8,731 nucleotides of DNA from an uncultured Prevotella sp. (lineage in GTDB: Bacteria; Bacteroidota; Bacteroidia; Bacteroidales; Bacteroidaceae): positions 1 through 8,731 of the forward strand of contig CAJLYG010000134.1 of NCBI GenBank assembly GCA_905210845.1, read 5' to 3'. A program made the translations under genes and the position numbers. The notes under the pieces are model-generated. The model worked only from the letters and a program-made list of their open reading frames with translations, had not been told where the DNA came from and made no database searches. Below are positions 1 to 6,255 of this stretch, in pieces; position 1 is the stretch's first letter, and every line of letters begins with the position of its first letter.

Positions 1-851
1 CGCGTCTGGTTGAACTGGTCTTTTTCCGCCTCATCGATCAAGCATTCCCTGGCAGCACGAATAGCGCACTGTCACTGGGAACGGACAACAAGACCATTCG
101 TATCTCTACCAACTATAAGATCGATTCAAATAGTCCTACCGTAGATGATGAGGCAGAGACCTTGCTTTATAACACTTTAAAGAAGAATGGATTAGTAAGT
201 CAGAAGGATGTAGCTGCCTTCAAGAACCCTGATATCCGTCAAGGCGGTTCCATTATCAGTTCATCCAAGGTAGGACCTTCTGTTGCAAAGGATGTTACCT
301 ACGGTGCTATCATCAGTGTGATCATCGCTTTGGTTGCCATCTTCCTCTACATCCTGCTGCGCTTCCGCAACGTGGCTTTCTCAGTAGGTTCAACTGTAGC
401 ATTGACCTTCGATGCCATCACTGTCATCGGATTCTTCTCGCTGCTGCAAGGCATATTGCCATTCTCCTTGGAGGTCGACCAGACATTTATCGGTGCGGTC
501 TTGACCGTCATAGGTTACTCTATTAATGATAAGGTGGTGGTATTCGACCGTATCCGTGAGAATCTGAGACTGCATCCCAAGGCTGACGTGCAAGAGCTAT
601 TCAACAACTCTATCAACCAGACTTTGGCACGTACAATCAATACATCCGTATCTACATTGATCGTATTGCTCTGTATCCTGTTCTTAGGCGGTAAGAGTAT
701 CCAGCCGTTCGCATTCGCAATGACTCTGGGCGTTGTCTTCGGTACACTGTCCTCTATCTTCATCGCATCTCCTATTGCATACCTTGTCATGGGACGTAAG
801 ATCAAGAGACAAGAGGCTGGCCTGACTGCAGATGCACCAGCAAAGGCATAA
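1..851 (+). CDS. secDF: SecDF protein translocase subunit, C-terminal (SecF-like) part; 5' end outside window
   Basis: The frame is open from base 3 to the TAA at 849-851, giving about 282 visible codons. SecDF is an inner-membrane, ion-gradient-driven partner of SecYEG that pulls exported proteins into the periplasm. The visible part starts in the periplasmic SecF domain. It then shows five hydrophobic segments, beginning near 300 (AIISVIIALVAIFLYILL), which fit SecF TM2-TM6. The SecF signature GYSINDKVVVFDRIREN lies near 510-563 and is followed by NQTLARTINTS. In Bacteroidota secD and secF are usually fused. The fusion itself is not visible here, so a separate secF is possible. The TTG at 162 is an internal Leu codon, not a start. 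The stop is followed 20 bases later by a strong terminator. Confidence 0.93.
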   Translation, partial: RLVELVFFRLIDQAFPGSTNSALSLGTDNKTIRISTNYKIDSNSPTVDDEAETLLYNTLKKNGLVSQKDVAAFKNPDIRQGGSIISSSKVGPSVAKDVTYGAIISVIIALVAIFLYILLRFRNVAFSVGSTVALTFDAITVIGFFSLLQGILPFSLEVDQTFIGAVLTVIGYSINDKVVVFDRIRENLRLHPKADVQELFNNSINQTLARTINTSVSTLIVLLCILFLGGKSIQPFAFAMTLGVVFGTLSSIFIASPIAYLVMGRKIKRQEAGLTADAPAKA

Positions 852-870
852 TACACATCCCCTTTAAATG

Positions 871-903
871 TAAAAGCCGCATCCTCATCAGATGCGGCTT
901 TTA
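871..903. terminator. Bidirectional hairpin terminator between secDF and the ADP-ribosylglycohydrolase gene
   Basis: A perfect 13-bp stem (871-883 with 891-903; core GCCGCATC/GATGCGGC) encloses a 7-base loop. The core is flanked by AAAA and TTTT, so either strand reads as a GC-rich stem followed by a U tract. It lies between the stop of secDF (851) and the stop of the convergent gene (954), as expected for a shared terminator. Confidence 0.9.
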
Positions 904-953
904 TGTGTTTTAGAACGGTCGTCTATAGGTAGAGAATGACACATTCACAAGTC

Positions 954-1748
954 CTATGCATCTATGCTATTCCCTATTCTGTCATAAAACTGAGTTACGA
1001 TGTCCAACATATCCTCAGGAAGATAGGAGAAAGCCTTTTCAATCATGTAGTCAGGTATAGAATAATAAGCCTCCGCTATTGCTCCGGTAATATCAGCTTT
1101 CGTATCCGTATCGCCATCCGCCAATACAGCAAGACGAATGGCCTGCTCAAAGCTTTCGCTCTCCAAGAAGCAACGGATGGCCATGGGTACGGTCTCCTGG
1201 CAAGTACCGTCAAAATGCCCCTCCCCACCTATTTTATATATATCCTTCATGGAAGGAATATCATAACCAAAATTCCGATGCACGGCACGCTCCAAGGTTT
1301 CCTTAGGAATACGACAAGTACGAAGCCAATAGATCAGCGTAGCAACGCATTGTGCGCCCTTAATCCCCTCCGGATGGTCATGGCTCACCTCTGCGCTTTT
1401 CTTTGCTTCTTCCTGCACTTCATGATAATCATCAAACAACCATCCTACACTACTTACTCTCATGGCAGAGCCATTGCCAAAAGAATTCATAGGATGTGGT
1501 TCAGGATCATGAAGCCATTGATAGAAACGATGACCGTAGCCACCCATAGGATCCGGATAACGGTGACACCAATCCAATAAAGATTCCTTATAACCCCGAT
1601 GATTCAGAATGGCATCAGCAATAGCCACAGTGCAGATGGTGTCATCCGTGAAATTACATTCATCAGTAAACAATTCGAATTCAGGTTCTGGCGCTTTTGA
1701 AAACTCAAAGCGCGAGCCGACAATATCACCAATAATAGCACCGATCAT
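954..1748 (-). CDS. ADP-ribosylglycohydrolase (DraG/ARH family)
   Basis: 264 residues, close to the usual length of compact DraG/ARH enzymes, which remove ADP-ribose from proteins or small molecules using a two-metal centre. The N-terminus has the family pattern MIGAIIGDIVGSRFE. The metal-binding motifs follow in order: FTDDT (33-37), GNGSAMR (91-97), HDHPEG (123-128) and DGDTDT (211-216) before a small-residue helix. There is no signal peptide, so it is cytoplasmic. The ATG at 1748 begins the conserved N-terminus, so the start is secure. It lies 30 bases downstream of tRNA-Arg on the same strand with no clear promoter of its own, so read-through from the tRNA promoter is possible. The substrate (protein-ADP-ribose, O-acetyl-ADP-ribose or another) cannot be read from the sequence. 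Confidence 0.9.
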   Translation of the reverse strand: MIGAIIGDIVGSRFEFSKAPEPEFELFTDECNFTDDTICTVAIADAILNHRGYKESLLDWCHRYPDPMGGYGHRFYQWLHDPEPHPMNSFGNGSAMRVSSVGWLFDDYHEVQEEAKKSAEVSHDHPEGIKGAQCVATLIYWLRTCRIPKETLERAVHRNFGYDIPSMKDIYKIGGEGHFDGTCQETVPMAIRCFLESESFEQAIRLAVLADGDTDTKADITGAIAEAYYSIPDYMIEKAFSYLPEDMLDIVTQFYDRIGNSIDA

Positions 1749-1778
1749 AGGCTATAGTTTTAAAGGTCAATAAAAAAG

Positions 1779-1850
1779 TACTCTCACCGGGAATCGAACC
1801 CGGATCAAAGGTTTAGGAAACCTCCGTTCTATCCATTGAACTATGGGAGC
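1779..1850 (-). tRNA. tRNA-Arg (anticodon CCT)
   Basis: On the minus strand the cloverleaf folds as follows: acceptor GCTCCCA; D-arm GTTC/GAAC; anticodon arm GAGGT-TTCCTAA-ACCTT with anticodon CCT; a 4-base variable loop; T-arm CCGGG-TTCGATT-CCCGG; and 3' acceptor strand TGAGAGT. This reads AGG codons. CCA is not encoded in full. The acceptor stem has a G.U first pair and an apparent C5.A68 mismatch; all other stems pair well. A run of six T follows the 3' end. Confidence 0.95.
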
Positions 1851-1861
1851 ATTTAATGGTG

Positions 1862-1893
1862 CAAAGATAAGCATTATTATCGAATCATCCAAA
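1862..1893 (-). promoter_or_regulatory. Bacteroides-type promoter for tRNA-Arg
   Basis: On the minus strand, TTTG (1893-1890) is followed after 20 bases by TATCTTTG (1869-1862). This matches the Bacteroides sigma-ABfr consensus TTTG-N19/21-TAnnTTTG. The tRNA 5' end is 11 bases downstream of the -7 box. The -33 box overlaps the T tract of the upstream gene's terminator. Confidence 0.8.
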
Positions 1894-1930
1894 AAAAATC
1901 GGGTAACCATCCAAAGATAGTGCCCGATTT
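1891..1930 (-). terminator. Rho-independent terminator of the beta-barrel protein gene
   Basis: On the minus strand AAATCGGG (1930-1923) pairs with CCCGATTT (1903-1896) around a 19-base loop and runs into eight T (1898-1891). It begins 23 bases after the stop codon of the outer-membrane protein gene. Confidence 0.8.
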
Positions 1931-1953
1931 CTCATATAACTCTCAAATTTGTA

Positions 1954-2667
1954 TCAAAAATTCAAGCCAAGGGTCAAATTGAAGCAACCTGTATGTGTGT
2001 CATCGAAGTCATCATTCCCCACATTCGCGAGCCCAATATCATAACTTGCTTCCACATAAAGCATCTGGAAGGATGCCCCGCAACCCAACCGGACACCTCC
2101 GTCAAAACGATGGAAATGAGGGTCAATGTCACTATCAAAACTATGATAGGCCTCACGCTGATTAAAATCCTTGATTTTCCCGGCAACGCCACAAGAGAGG
2201 AAACCACCCATGAACGGTTCTATGGAGACATCTGGCGAAGCAAAGATCTTATACTTGAAGACCAAGGGCACCTCTAAATAATCCAGTCCATACGTGAACT
2301 TGCTGCCATCAATTTTACTCTTCCCTCCTTTTTCTGTATAATACAGTCCACTCTCAAAATACAAAGGAACTGGAGCAATGCGTGTGCCAATGGCAAATCC
2401 CACGTTCAGGCCCGTCTTCGCATCACTGCCATCCAAATATTTAGAATCCGAATTGACCGTTCCGATCCCTAACCCCATCCTGAATCCATAATAGGTGTCA
2501 GCATATTGGCAATTGCCATGATCACGATAACGATTATCACGATGGGCATAACGATAGTTACCCCGCTTGCTGGGAGGAATAGGACGCCCATCAGGATAAA
2601 ACTGTGCAGACGCTGGGACGACTACCAGCATGACTGCTATCAAAGATAATAAAACTTTTTTCATCAT
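1954..2667 (-). CDS. Outer-membrane beta-barrel protein (porin-family/OmpA-like barrel, PF13568 type)
   Basis: 237 residues. A signal peptide (positive MMKK, hydrophobic 5-17, likely cleavage ASA|QF after residue 21) sends it through Sec. Residues 22-58 form a polar linker rich in Tyr, Arg, His and Asp. From about residue 59 (TYYGFRMGLGIG) the protein alternates aromatic/hydrophobic and polar residues in barrel-like strands, such as YFESGLYYTEKGG and YLEVPLVFKYKI. It ends LTLGLNF, with the terminal Phe favoured by the Bam machinery. These features fit the small Bacteroidota PorT-like/outer-membrane beta-barrel family; the specific role is unknown. The start is ATGATG, so Met1 or Met2 may be used. 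The gene has its own promoter with an inverted repeat and its own terminator. Confidence 0.85.
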   Translation of the reverse strand: MMKKVLLSLIAVMLVVVPASAQFYPDGRPIPPSKRGNYRYAHRDNRYRDHGNCQYADTYYGFRMGLGIGTVNSDSKYLDGSDAKTGLNVGFAIGTRIAPVPLYFESGLYYTEKGGKSKIDGSKFTYGLDYLEVPLVFKYKIFASPDVSIEPFMGGFLSCGVAGKIKDFNQREAYHSFDSDIDPHFHRFDGGVRLGCGASFQMLYVEASYDIGLANVGNDDFDDTHTGCFNLTLGLNF

Positions 2668-2668
2668 A

Positions 2669-2717
2669 GCTCTTATTTATAATTCCTGATGCAAAAGTAG
2701 GGATTATAAATAAGAGC
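2669..2717. repeat. Inverted repeat flanking the -7 box of the beta-barrel gene (candidate operator)
   Basis: Two exact 15-base arms (2669-2683 gctcttatttataat and 2703-2717, its reverse complement) flank a 19-base spacer. Two more C-G pairs form after one mismatch. The spacer holds the -7 box. One arm lies between the -33 and -7 boxes; the other covers the leader up to one base before the start codon. The arms are AT-rich with no T tract, so a simple terminator is less likely than a dyad binding site or a read-through hairpin. Confidence 0.75.
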
Positions 2718-2722
2718 CTAAA
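2692..2722 (-). promoter_or_regulatory. Promoter of the beta-barrel protein gene
   Basis: On the minus strand TACTTTTG (2699-2692) is an exact TAnnTTTG -7 box. A weaker TTTA (2722-2719) sits 19 bases upstream as a possible -33 box. Transcription would start near 2685, leaving a leader of about 18 bases before the ATG at 2667. Confidence 0.65.
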
Positions 2723-2754
2723 TGGATTTTGCCTATTTGAACTTAGGGAATTCC

Positions 2755-3453
2755 CTATTCTTTCAGGAGGGCAACCAAGTCTTTCATGCCCTCCGAAGCT
2801 CCCTTCTGAATATGCTTTACACGGCCATCTACATCTGCCATAACAGGCTCTGGGTCAATCAGATAGATAGGAGCACCGGGGCGTACGTACCGCACTAATC
2901 CAGCGGCGGGGTACACATTCAGCGATGTGCCAATAATCACAAAGATATCCGCTTGTTGCACAGCCTCGGCCGCAGGTTCAATCATAGGGACTGCCTCTCC
3001 AAAGAACACGATAAAAGGACGAAGCAATGAGCCATCGCCTGCCTTTGTCCCTGGTACTACTTGGCAGTTCTCCTCCGGCAATTCTTTAATAAATTGTGGG
3101 TTATAAGGATCATCGCTGGAGCATACCTTGCTCAATTCTCCATGCAAATGAATCACATGGGAAGAGCCTGCACGCTCATGCAAGTTATCTACGTTCTGCG
3201 TGACCACGGTAACATCATAGTCTTTCTCTAATCCGGCCACCAACAGATGACCCATATTAGGCTGTGCAGCATAAAGTTTCTTTCGCAACATATTGTAAAA
3301 ATTTGTCACTAAAGTAGGATCTGCTTCCCAGCCACCATGAGAAGCCACTTGGTCAACAGGATAATTCTCCCATAACCCATCGGAACCCCGGAAAGTCTTA
3401 AAGCCACTTTCTACCGACATTCCTGCACCCGTTAAAAATACGATCTTTTTCAT
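2755..3453 (-). CDS. cobB: Sir2-family NAD-dependent protein deacylase
   Basis: 232 residues from the ATG at 3453. Sir2 enzymes remove acyl groups from lysine using NAD, yielding nicotinamide and O-acyl-ADP-ribose in the cytoplasm. Visible motifs are the NAD-binding loop LTGAGMSVESGFKTFR (7-22), TQNVDNLHERAGS (85-97), catalytic His104 in HLHG, and GTSLNVYPAAGL near the end of the Rossmann fold. The usual four zinc cysteines are absent: only Cys111 and Cys130 lie in that region. In CobB/SIRT5 enzymes a Tyr-x-x-Arg motif favours succinyl-lysine; here it reads Tyr53-Asn-Met-Leu56-Arg57, so Arg is displaced by one. An in-frame ATG at 3480 would add nine residues, but it lies at or just before the expected transcription start, so 3453 is preferred. 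Confidence 0.93.
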   Translation of the reverse strand: MKKIVFLTGAGMSVESGFKTFRGSDGLWENYPVDQVASHGGWEADPTLVTNFYNMLRKKLYAAQPNMGHLLVAGLEKDYDVTVVTQNVDNLHERAGSSHVIHLHGELSKVCSSDDPYNPQFIKELPEENCQVVPGTKAGDGSLLRPFIVFFGEAVPMIEPAAEAVQQADIFVIIGTSLNVYPAAGLVRYVRPGAPIYLIDPEPVMADVDGRVKHIQKGASEGMKDLVALLKE

Positions 3454-3484
3454 ATTCAAGGTATTGACATGCACTAACAATGCA

Positions 3485-3492
3485 CAAATTTA
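3485..3492 (-). promoter_or_regulatory. Candidate -7 box for the Sir2 gene
   Basis: On the minus strand TAAATTTG (3492-3485) fits TAnnTTTG. No convincing TTTG lies at the right distance upstream. It would place transcription start near 3478, supporting the ATG at 3453 over the one at 3480. Confidence 0.5.
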
Positions 3493-3535
3493 CAAAAATT
3501 TCCCCAATAAACATCCTTCTGTCCGAGAAAAATAG

Positions 3536-3543
3536 TACCTTTG
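3536..3543 (+). promoter_or_regulatory. Candidate -7 box for the FKBP operon
   Basis: TACCTTTG is an exact TAnnTTTG match 33 bases before the ATG at 3577. The -33 element is not clear. The leader contains the perfect palindrome TATAATTAATTATA at 3551-3564. The intergenic region 3454-3576 is thus a divergent promoter region shared with the Sir2 gene. Confidence 0.6.
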
Positions 3544-3576
3544 CATAATCTATAATTAATTATAACGAATAAATAA

Positions 3577-4182
3577 ATGGATAAAGTAAGTTACGCTTTA
3601 GGTCTTGGTATTGGCCGACAATTAGCTCAAATGGGTGCAAACGATTTGAATATAGACGACTTTGCCCTTGCCATTAAAGACATTATTGCCGGAAAGGAGC
3701 CACAAATCGGAGACCGCGAGGCGCAAGCCATCGTACAGGAATTCTTTGAGAAGCAGGAAGAAAAGCAAAAGACTGCCGCTGCAGAAAAAGGGAAAGCAGC
3801 CAAGGAAATGGGTGAGAATTACCTGGCGGAAAATGCCAAGAAGGAAGGTGTTGTCACCCTTCCCAGCGGTTTACAATATAAAGTGCTAAAAGAAGGAAAC
3901 GGCAAGAAGCCCAAGGCTACCGATCAGGTAAAATGCCATTATGAAGGCATGCTTGTAGATGGTACCTTGTTTGACAGTAGCATCCAACGCGGAGAACCTG
4001 CTACCTTCCCATTAAACCAGGTGATCGCTGGCTGGACAGAAGGATTGCAGCTCATGCAAGAAGGCGCGAAATATCGTTTCTTTATCCCCTATCACTTAGG
4101 ATACGGGGAGCGTGGTGCCGGAGCCTCAATACCTCCATTCTCCGCATTGATCTTCGATGTAGAACTGATAGAAGTCATCTAA
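3577..4182 (+). CDS. FKBP-type peptidyl-prolyl cis-trans isomerase, cytoplasmic
   Basis: 201 residues. It catalyses cis-trans isomerisation of Xaa-Pro bonds. Residues 1-85 are the FKBP_N dimerisation region (MDKVSYALGLGIGRQL, then a charged helix rich in Glu, Lys and Ala). An ENAKKEGV linker (85-92) leads to the catalytic FKBP_C domain (about 95-201). Active-site positions matching FKBP12 are present: Tyr122, Phe132, Asp133, Phe144, Val149-Ile150, Trp153, Tyr176, Phe193. There is no signal peptide, so it should stay in the cytoplasm, like FklB/FkpA-type proteins without export. It is first of three tandem FKBP genes; the next start is 27 bases after its stop. The ATG at 3577 begins the conserved N-terminal motif, so the start is secure. 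Confidence 0.95.
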   Translation: MDKVSYALGLGIGRQLAQMGANDLNIDDFALAIKDIIAGKEPQIGDREAQAIVQEFFEKQEEKQKTAAAEKGKAAKEMGENYLAENAKKEGVVTLPSGLQYKVLKEGNGKKPKATDQVKCHYEGMLVDGTLFDSSIQRGEPATFPLNQVIAGWTEGLQLMQEGAKYRFFIPYHLGYGERGAGASIPPFSALIFDVELIEVI

Positions 4183-4209
4183 TAGAGAAATACTAAAGTG
4201 AAGATAGAA

Positions 4210-5085
4210 ATGAAAAAATTATCAATCGTAGCCGTTGTGGCAATAGCAGCTGCAACGATGACATCGTGTGGTAATTCAACCCCTAAGGCTGATCTCAAAA
4301 CCGATGTCGACACAATGAGTTATGCAATGGGTGTTGCCCAATCACAAGGATTGAAAGAGTTCTTGGTTTCCAACATGGGCGTCGACACGACTTACATGGA
4401 TGAGTTCGTCAAAGGTCTGAACGATGGCGCAAATGCTGGAGATGACAAGCGCAAGGCTGCTTATTATGCTGGTATCCAGATTGGCCAGCAGATCAGCAAC
4501 CGTATGATCAAAGGCATTAATACCGAAGTGTTCGGTCAAGATTCCACAAAGACTATCTCCCTGAAAAACTTCATGGCAGGTTTTGTAACGTCTACTCGTG
4601 GAGGAAAAGCATTGATGACAATGGACCAGGCACAGCAGATCGCCCAGGCTAAGATGATGGAAATAAAAGCCAAGAACATGGAGAAGCAATATGGTGCCAA
4701 CAAGACTGCTGGAGAGAAATTCTTGGCAGCCAACAAGAATAAGGCTGGAGTAAAGACCTTGCCTTCTGGAGTACAATACAAAGTAATCAAGGAAGGAAGC
4801 GGTCCTATGCCTAAGGATACATCCATGGTAAAGGTTCAGTATGAGGGTCGTACAATAGACGGGAAAGTCTTCGACAGCTCCTACAAGCGCGGAGAGCCTA
4901 TTACACTGCGCGCCAATCAGGTGATCAAGGGCTGGACAGATGCTTTGGTACACATGCCAGTAGGCAGCGTATGGGAAGTATACATCCCACAGCAATTGGC
5001 ATACGGCGAGCGTGAGCAGGGTCAGATCAAGCCTTTCTCTGCCCTGATCTTCAAGATCGAGCTCCTTTCAGTTGAAAACAAATAA
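4210..5085 (+). CDS. FKBP-type peptidyl-prolyl isomerase, lipoprotein
   Basis: 291 residues from the ATG at 4210; an in-frame GTG at 4198 would add four residues ahead of the signal and is less likely. The N-terminus is a lipoprotein signal: MKK, hydrophobic stretch 4-16, lipobox TMTSC with lipidated Cys20. The next residues (GNSTPKADLK) lack the acidic cluster of Bacteroidota surface-export signals, so a periplasm-facing anchor is inferred. FKBP_N covers about 27-160, a Lys/Ala-rich helix follows, and FKBP_C runs about 180-291. Active-site matches include Tyr211, Phe221-Asp222, Val238-Ile239, Trp242, Tyr265 and Phe281. The position equivalent to FKBP12 Phe46 is Leu233. It probably helps fold exported proteins. 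It is the middle gene of the operon. Confidence 0.94.
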   Translation: MKKLSIVAVVAIAAATMTSCGNSTPKADLKTDVDTMSYAMGVAQSQGLKEFLVSNMGVDTTYMDEFVKGLNDGANAGDDKRKAAYYAGIQIGQQISNRMIKGINTEVFGQDSTKTISLKNFMAGFVTSTRGGKALMTMDQAQQIAQAKMMEIKAKNMEKQYGANKTAGEKFLAANKNKAGVKTLPSGVQYKVIKEGSGPMPKDTSMVKVQYEGRTIDGKVFDSSYKRGEPITLRANQVIKGWTDALVHMPVGSVWEVYIPQQLAYGEREQGQIKPFSALIFKIELLSVENK

Positions 5086-5101
5086 TTTCGCTTAACAGGA
5101 A

Positions 5102-6091
5102 ATGAAGAAAATCATAGTATTGGCACTCGTCATTTTGGCGGGTGCTTCTTTTAATGCAGCTTTTGCTGACAAGAAGAAGGACAAGAAGAACGTCCAGCAG
5201 CAGGAACAACCGGCTGCGCCTCTGTCTTTGAATACACGTATCGACTCCATTAGCTATGCAGCAGGGATGAGCTACACACAAGGCGTGGAGCAATACCTTC
5301 AACAGCAGTACCAGGTGGACACTACCTACTTAAACCATGTTGCATTAGGTATCAAGGAGGGCATCGGGAAGTCGAAGGATCCCAAGTTCATTGCCTATAC
5401 GGCAGGAGCCATGCTCGCCCAAATGATTGAAAACCGTATTCTTCCGAATGTAAAGAAACAGTTTGAAGGCACTAAGGACAGCATTGACTCAAGGATGTTT
5501 GTCCAGGGCTTTGTCGCTTCCCTATTGAGAGACCATTCTTATTTCAATACAGAAACAGCGCAGAACACTTTCGAGATGCGCCTGAACGAGGACAAGGCAA
5601 TACGGGACTCCGCATATAAGAAGGTAAACGATGAATGGCTGGCTGAGAATGCCAAGAAGGAAGGGGTCAAGACAACCGCCGATGGCCTTCAGTATAAGAT
5701 TATCACTGCAGGAAATGGTCCTATCCCACAGCCAACGGACAAGGTAAAGGTAAAATACGAGGGAAAGATGATCGACGGGACCGTGTTTGATAGTAGTTAC
5801 AAGCGTAATCCGCAAACGGCTACATTCCAATGCAATCAGGTCATCAAGGGATGGACAGAAGCATTGTCCATGATGCCGGTAGGAAGTAAATGGGAACTCT
5901 ATATTCCACAGCAATTGGCATACGGAGGTCGCCAGGCTGGTCAGATCAAGCCTTATTCTGCCTTGATTTTCACGGTAGAACTAGTGGACATTGAAAAGCC
6001 AGCTCCTAAGGTAGAGACAACGACAAAAGCTACGACAACATCGACCAAAAAGAAAAGTAGCAAGTCAAGTTCTTCAAGAAGAAGAAAATAA
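5102..6091 (+). CDS. FKBP-type peptidyl-prolyl isomerase, secreted, with basic C-terminal tail
   Basis: 329 residues. A cleavable signal peptide (MKK, hydrophobic 4-16, likely cleavage AFA|DKKK after residue 22) predicts a soluble periplasmic protein. FKBP_N covers about 43-170, the linker [10 protein letters not shown] leads to FKBP_C (about 190-297). Active-site matches are Tyr219, Phe229-Asp230, Phe242, Val247-Ile248, Trp251, Tyr274 and Phe290. After the last strand (VELVDI, ending at 297) comes a 32-residue tail of Thr, Ser, Lys and Arg ending in SSSSRRRK, absent from its two neighbours. The mature N-terminus is also Lys-rich. It starts 16 bases after the lipoprotein FKBP and shares near-identical DNA segments with it, consistent with tandem duplication. 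A terminator follows 12 bases after the stop. Confidence 0.94.
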   Translation: MKKIIVLALVILAGASFNAAFADKKKDKKNVQQQEQPAAPLSLNTRIDSISYAAGMSYTQGVEQYLQQQYQVDTTYLNHVALGIKEGIGKSKDPKFIAYTAGAMLAQMIENRILPNVKKQFEGTKDSIDSRMFVQGFVASLLRDHSYFNTETAQNTFEMRLNEDKAIRDSAYKKVNDEWLAENAKKEGVKTTADGLQYKIITAGNGPIPQPTDKVKVKYEGKMIDGTVFDSSYKRNPQTATFQCNQVIKGWTEALSMMPVGSKWELYIPQQLAYGGRQAGQIKPYSALIFTVELVDIEKPAPKVETTTKATTTSTKKKSSKSSSSRRRK

Positions 6092-6103
6092 CAAAATCGA
6101 TAG

Positions 6104-6132
6104 AAAAGCAGGTCTAAAAGGCCTGCTTTTTT
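6104..6132 (+). terminator. Rho-independent terminator of the FKBP operon
   Basis: AAAAGCAGG (6104-6112) pairs with CCTGCTTTT (6122-6130) around a 9-base loop, followed by further T. It lies 12 bases past the stop of the third FKBP gene and ends the three-gene operon. Confidence 0.9.
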
Positions 6133-6181
6133 GTTTCTATATATCAATCTGCGCATTTATCTACAAATTTTCTCACAAAAT

Positions 6182-6213
6182 GTTGTCCGTCTCATTTTAA
6201 TTGCCTATTTTTG
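6182..6213 (+). promoter_or_regulatory. Bacteroides-type promoter for the Lrp-hydrolase operon
   Basis: GTTG (6182-6185) is followed after 20 bases by TATTTTTG (6206-6213), an exact TAnnTTTG box with a near-consensus -33 element. Start would be near 6220, giving a leader of about 35 bases. This rules out the upstream in-frame TTG at 6211 as translation start. Confidence 0.75.
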
Positions 6214-6255
6214 CTAACAAAATCAGACATTAAGTATAATAACATAAACTTTGGA

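Noticed and set aside
936..1580. 214-codon open frame on the plus strand
   Set aside because: It lies wholly antisense to the well-supported ADP-ribosylglycohydrolase gene and its translation has no recognisable domain.
1912..1919. Second TATCTTTG on the minus strand as another tRNA promoter
   Set aside because: It lies in the terminator loop and the nearest TTTG upstream is 24 bases away, outside the usual spacing.
2669..2717. Invertible promoter of the kind that switches Bacteroides capsule genes
   Set aside because: The promoter-flanking arms invite this idea, but the spacer is only 19 bases, far shorter than known invertible segments, and no recombinase gene is nearby.
2744..2757. Perfect palindrome TAGGGAATTCCCTA at the Sir2 stop codon
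   Set aside because: It has no loop to form a hairpin and no T tract follows, so it is not a terminator; a chance palindrome is the simplest reading.
954..3453. Sir2 plus ADP-ribosyl hydrolase as an anti-phage NAD-depletion system
   Set aside because: The Sir2 is a short single-domain deacylase type with no effector or sensor partner, and the genes between are a tRNA and a beta-barrel protein, so a defence cassette is not supported.
4342..4995. 217-codon open frame on the minus strand inside the lipoprotein FKBP gene
   Set aside because: It is the mirror of a conserved coding region; its Cys/Leu-rich translation looks like a reverse-frame artefact.
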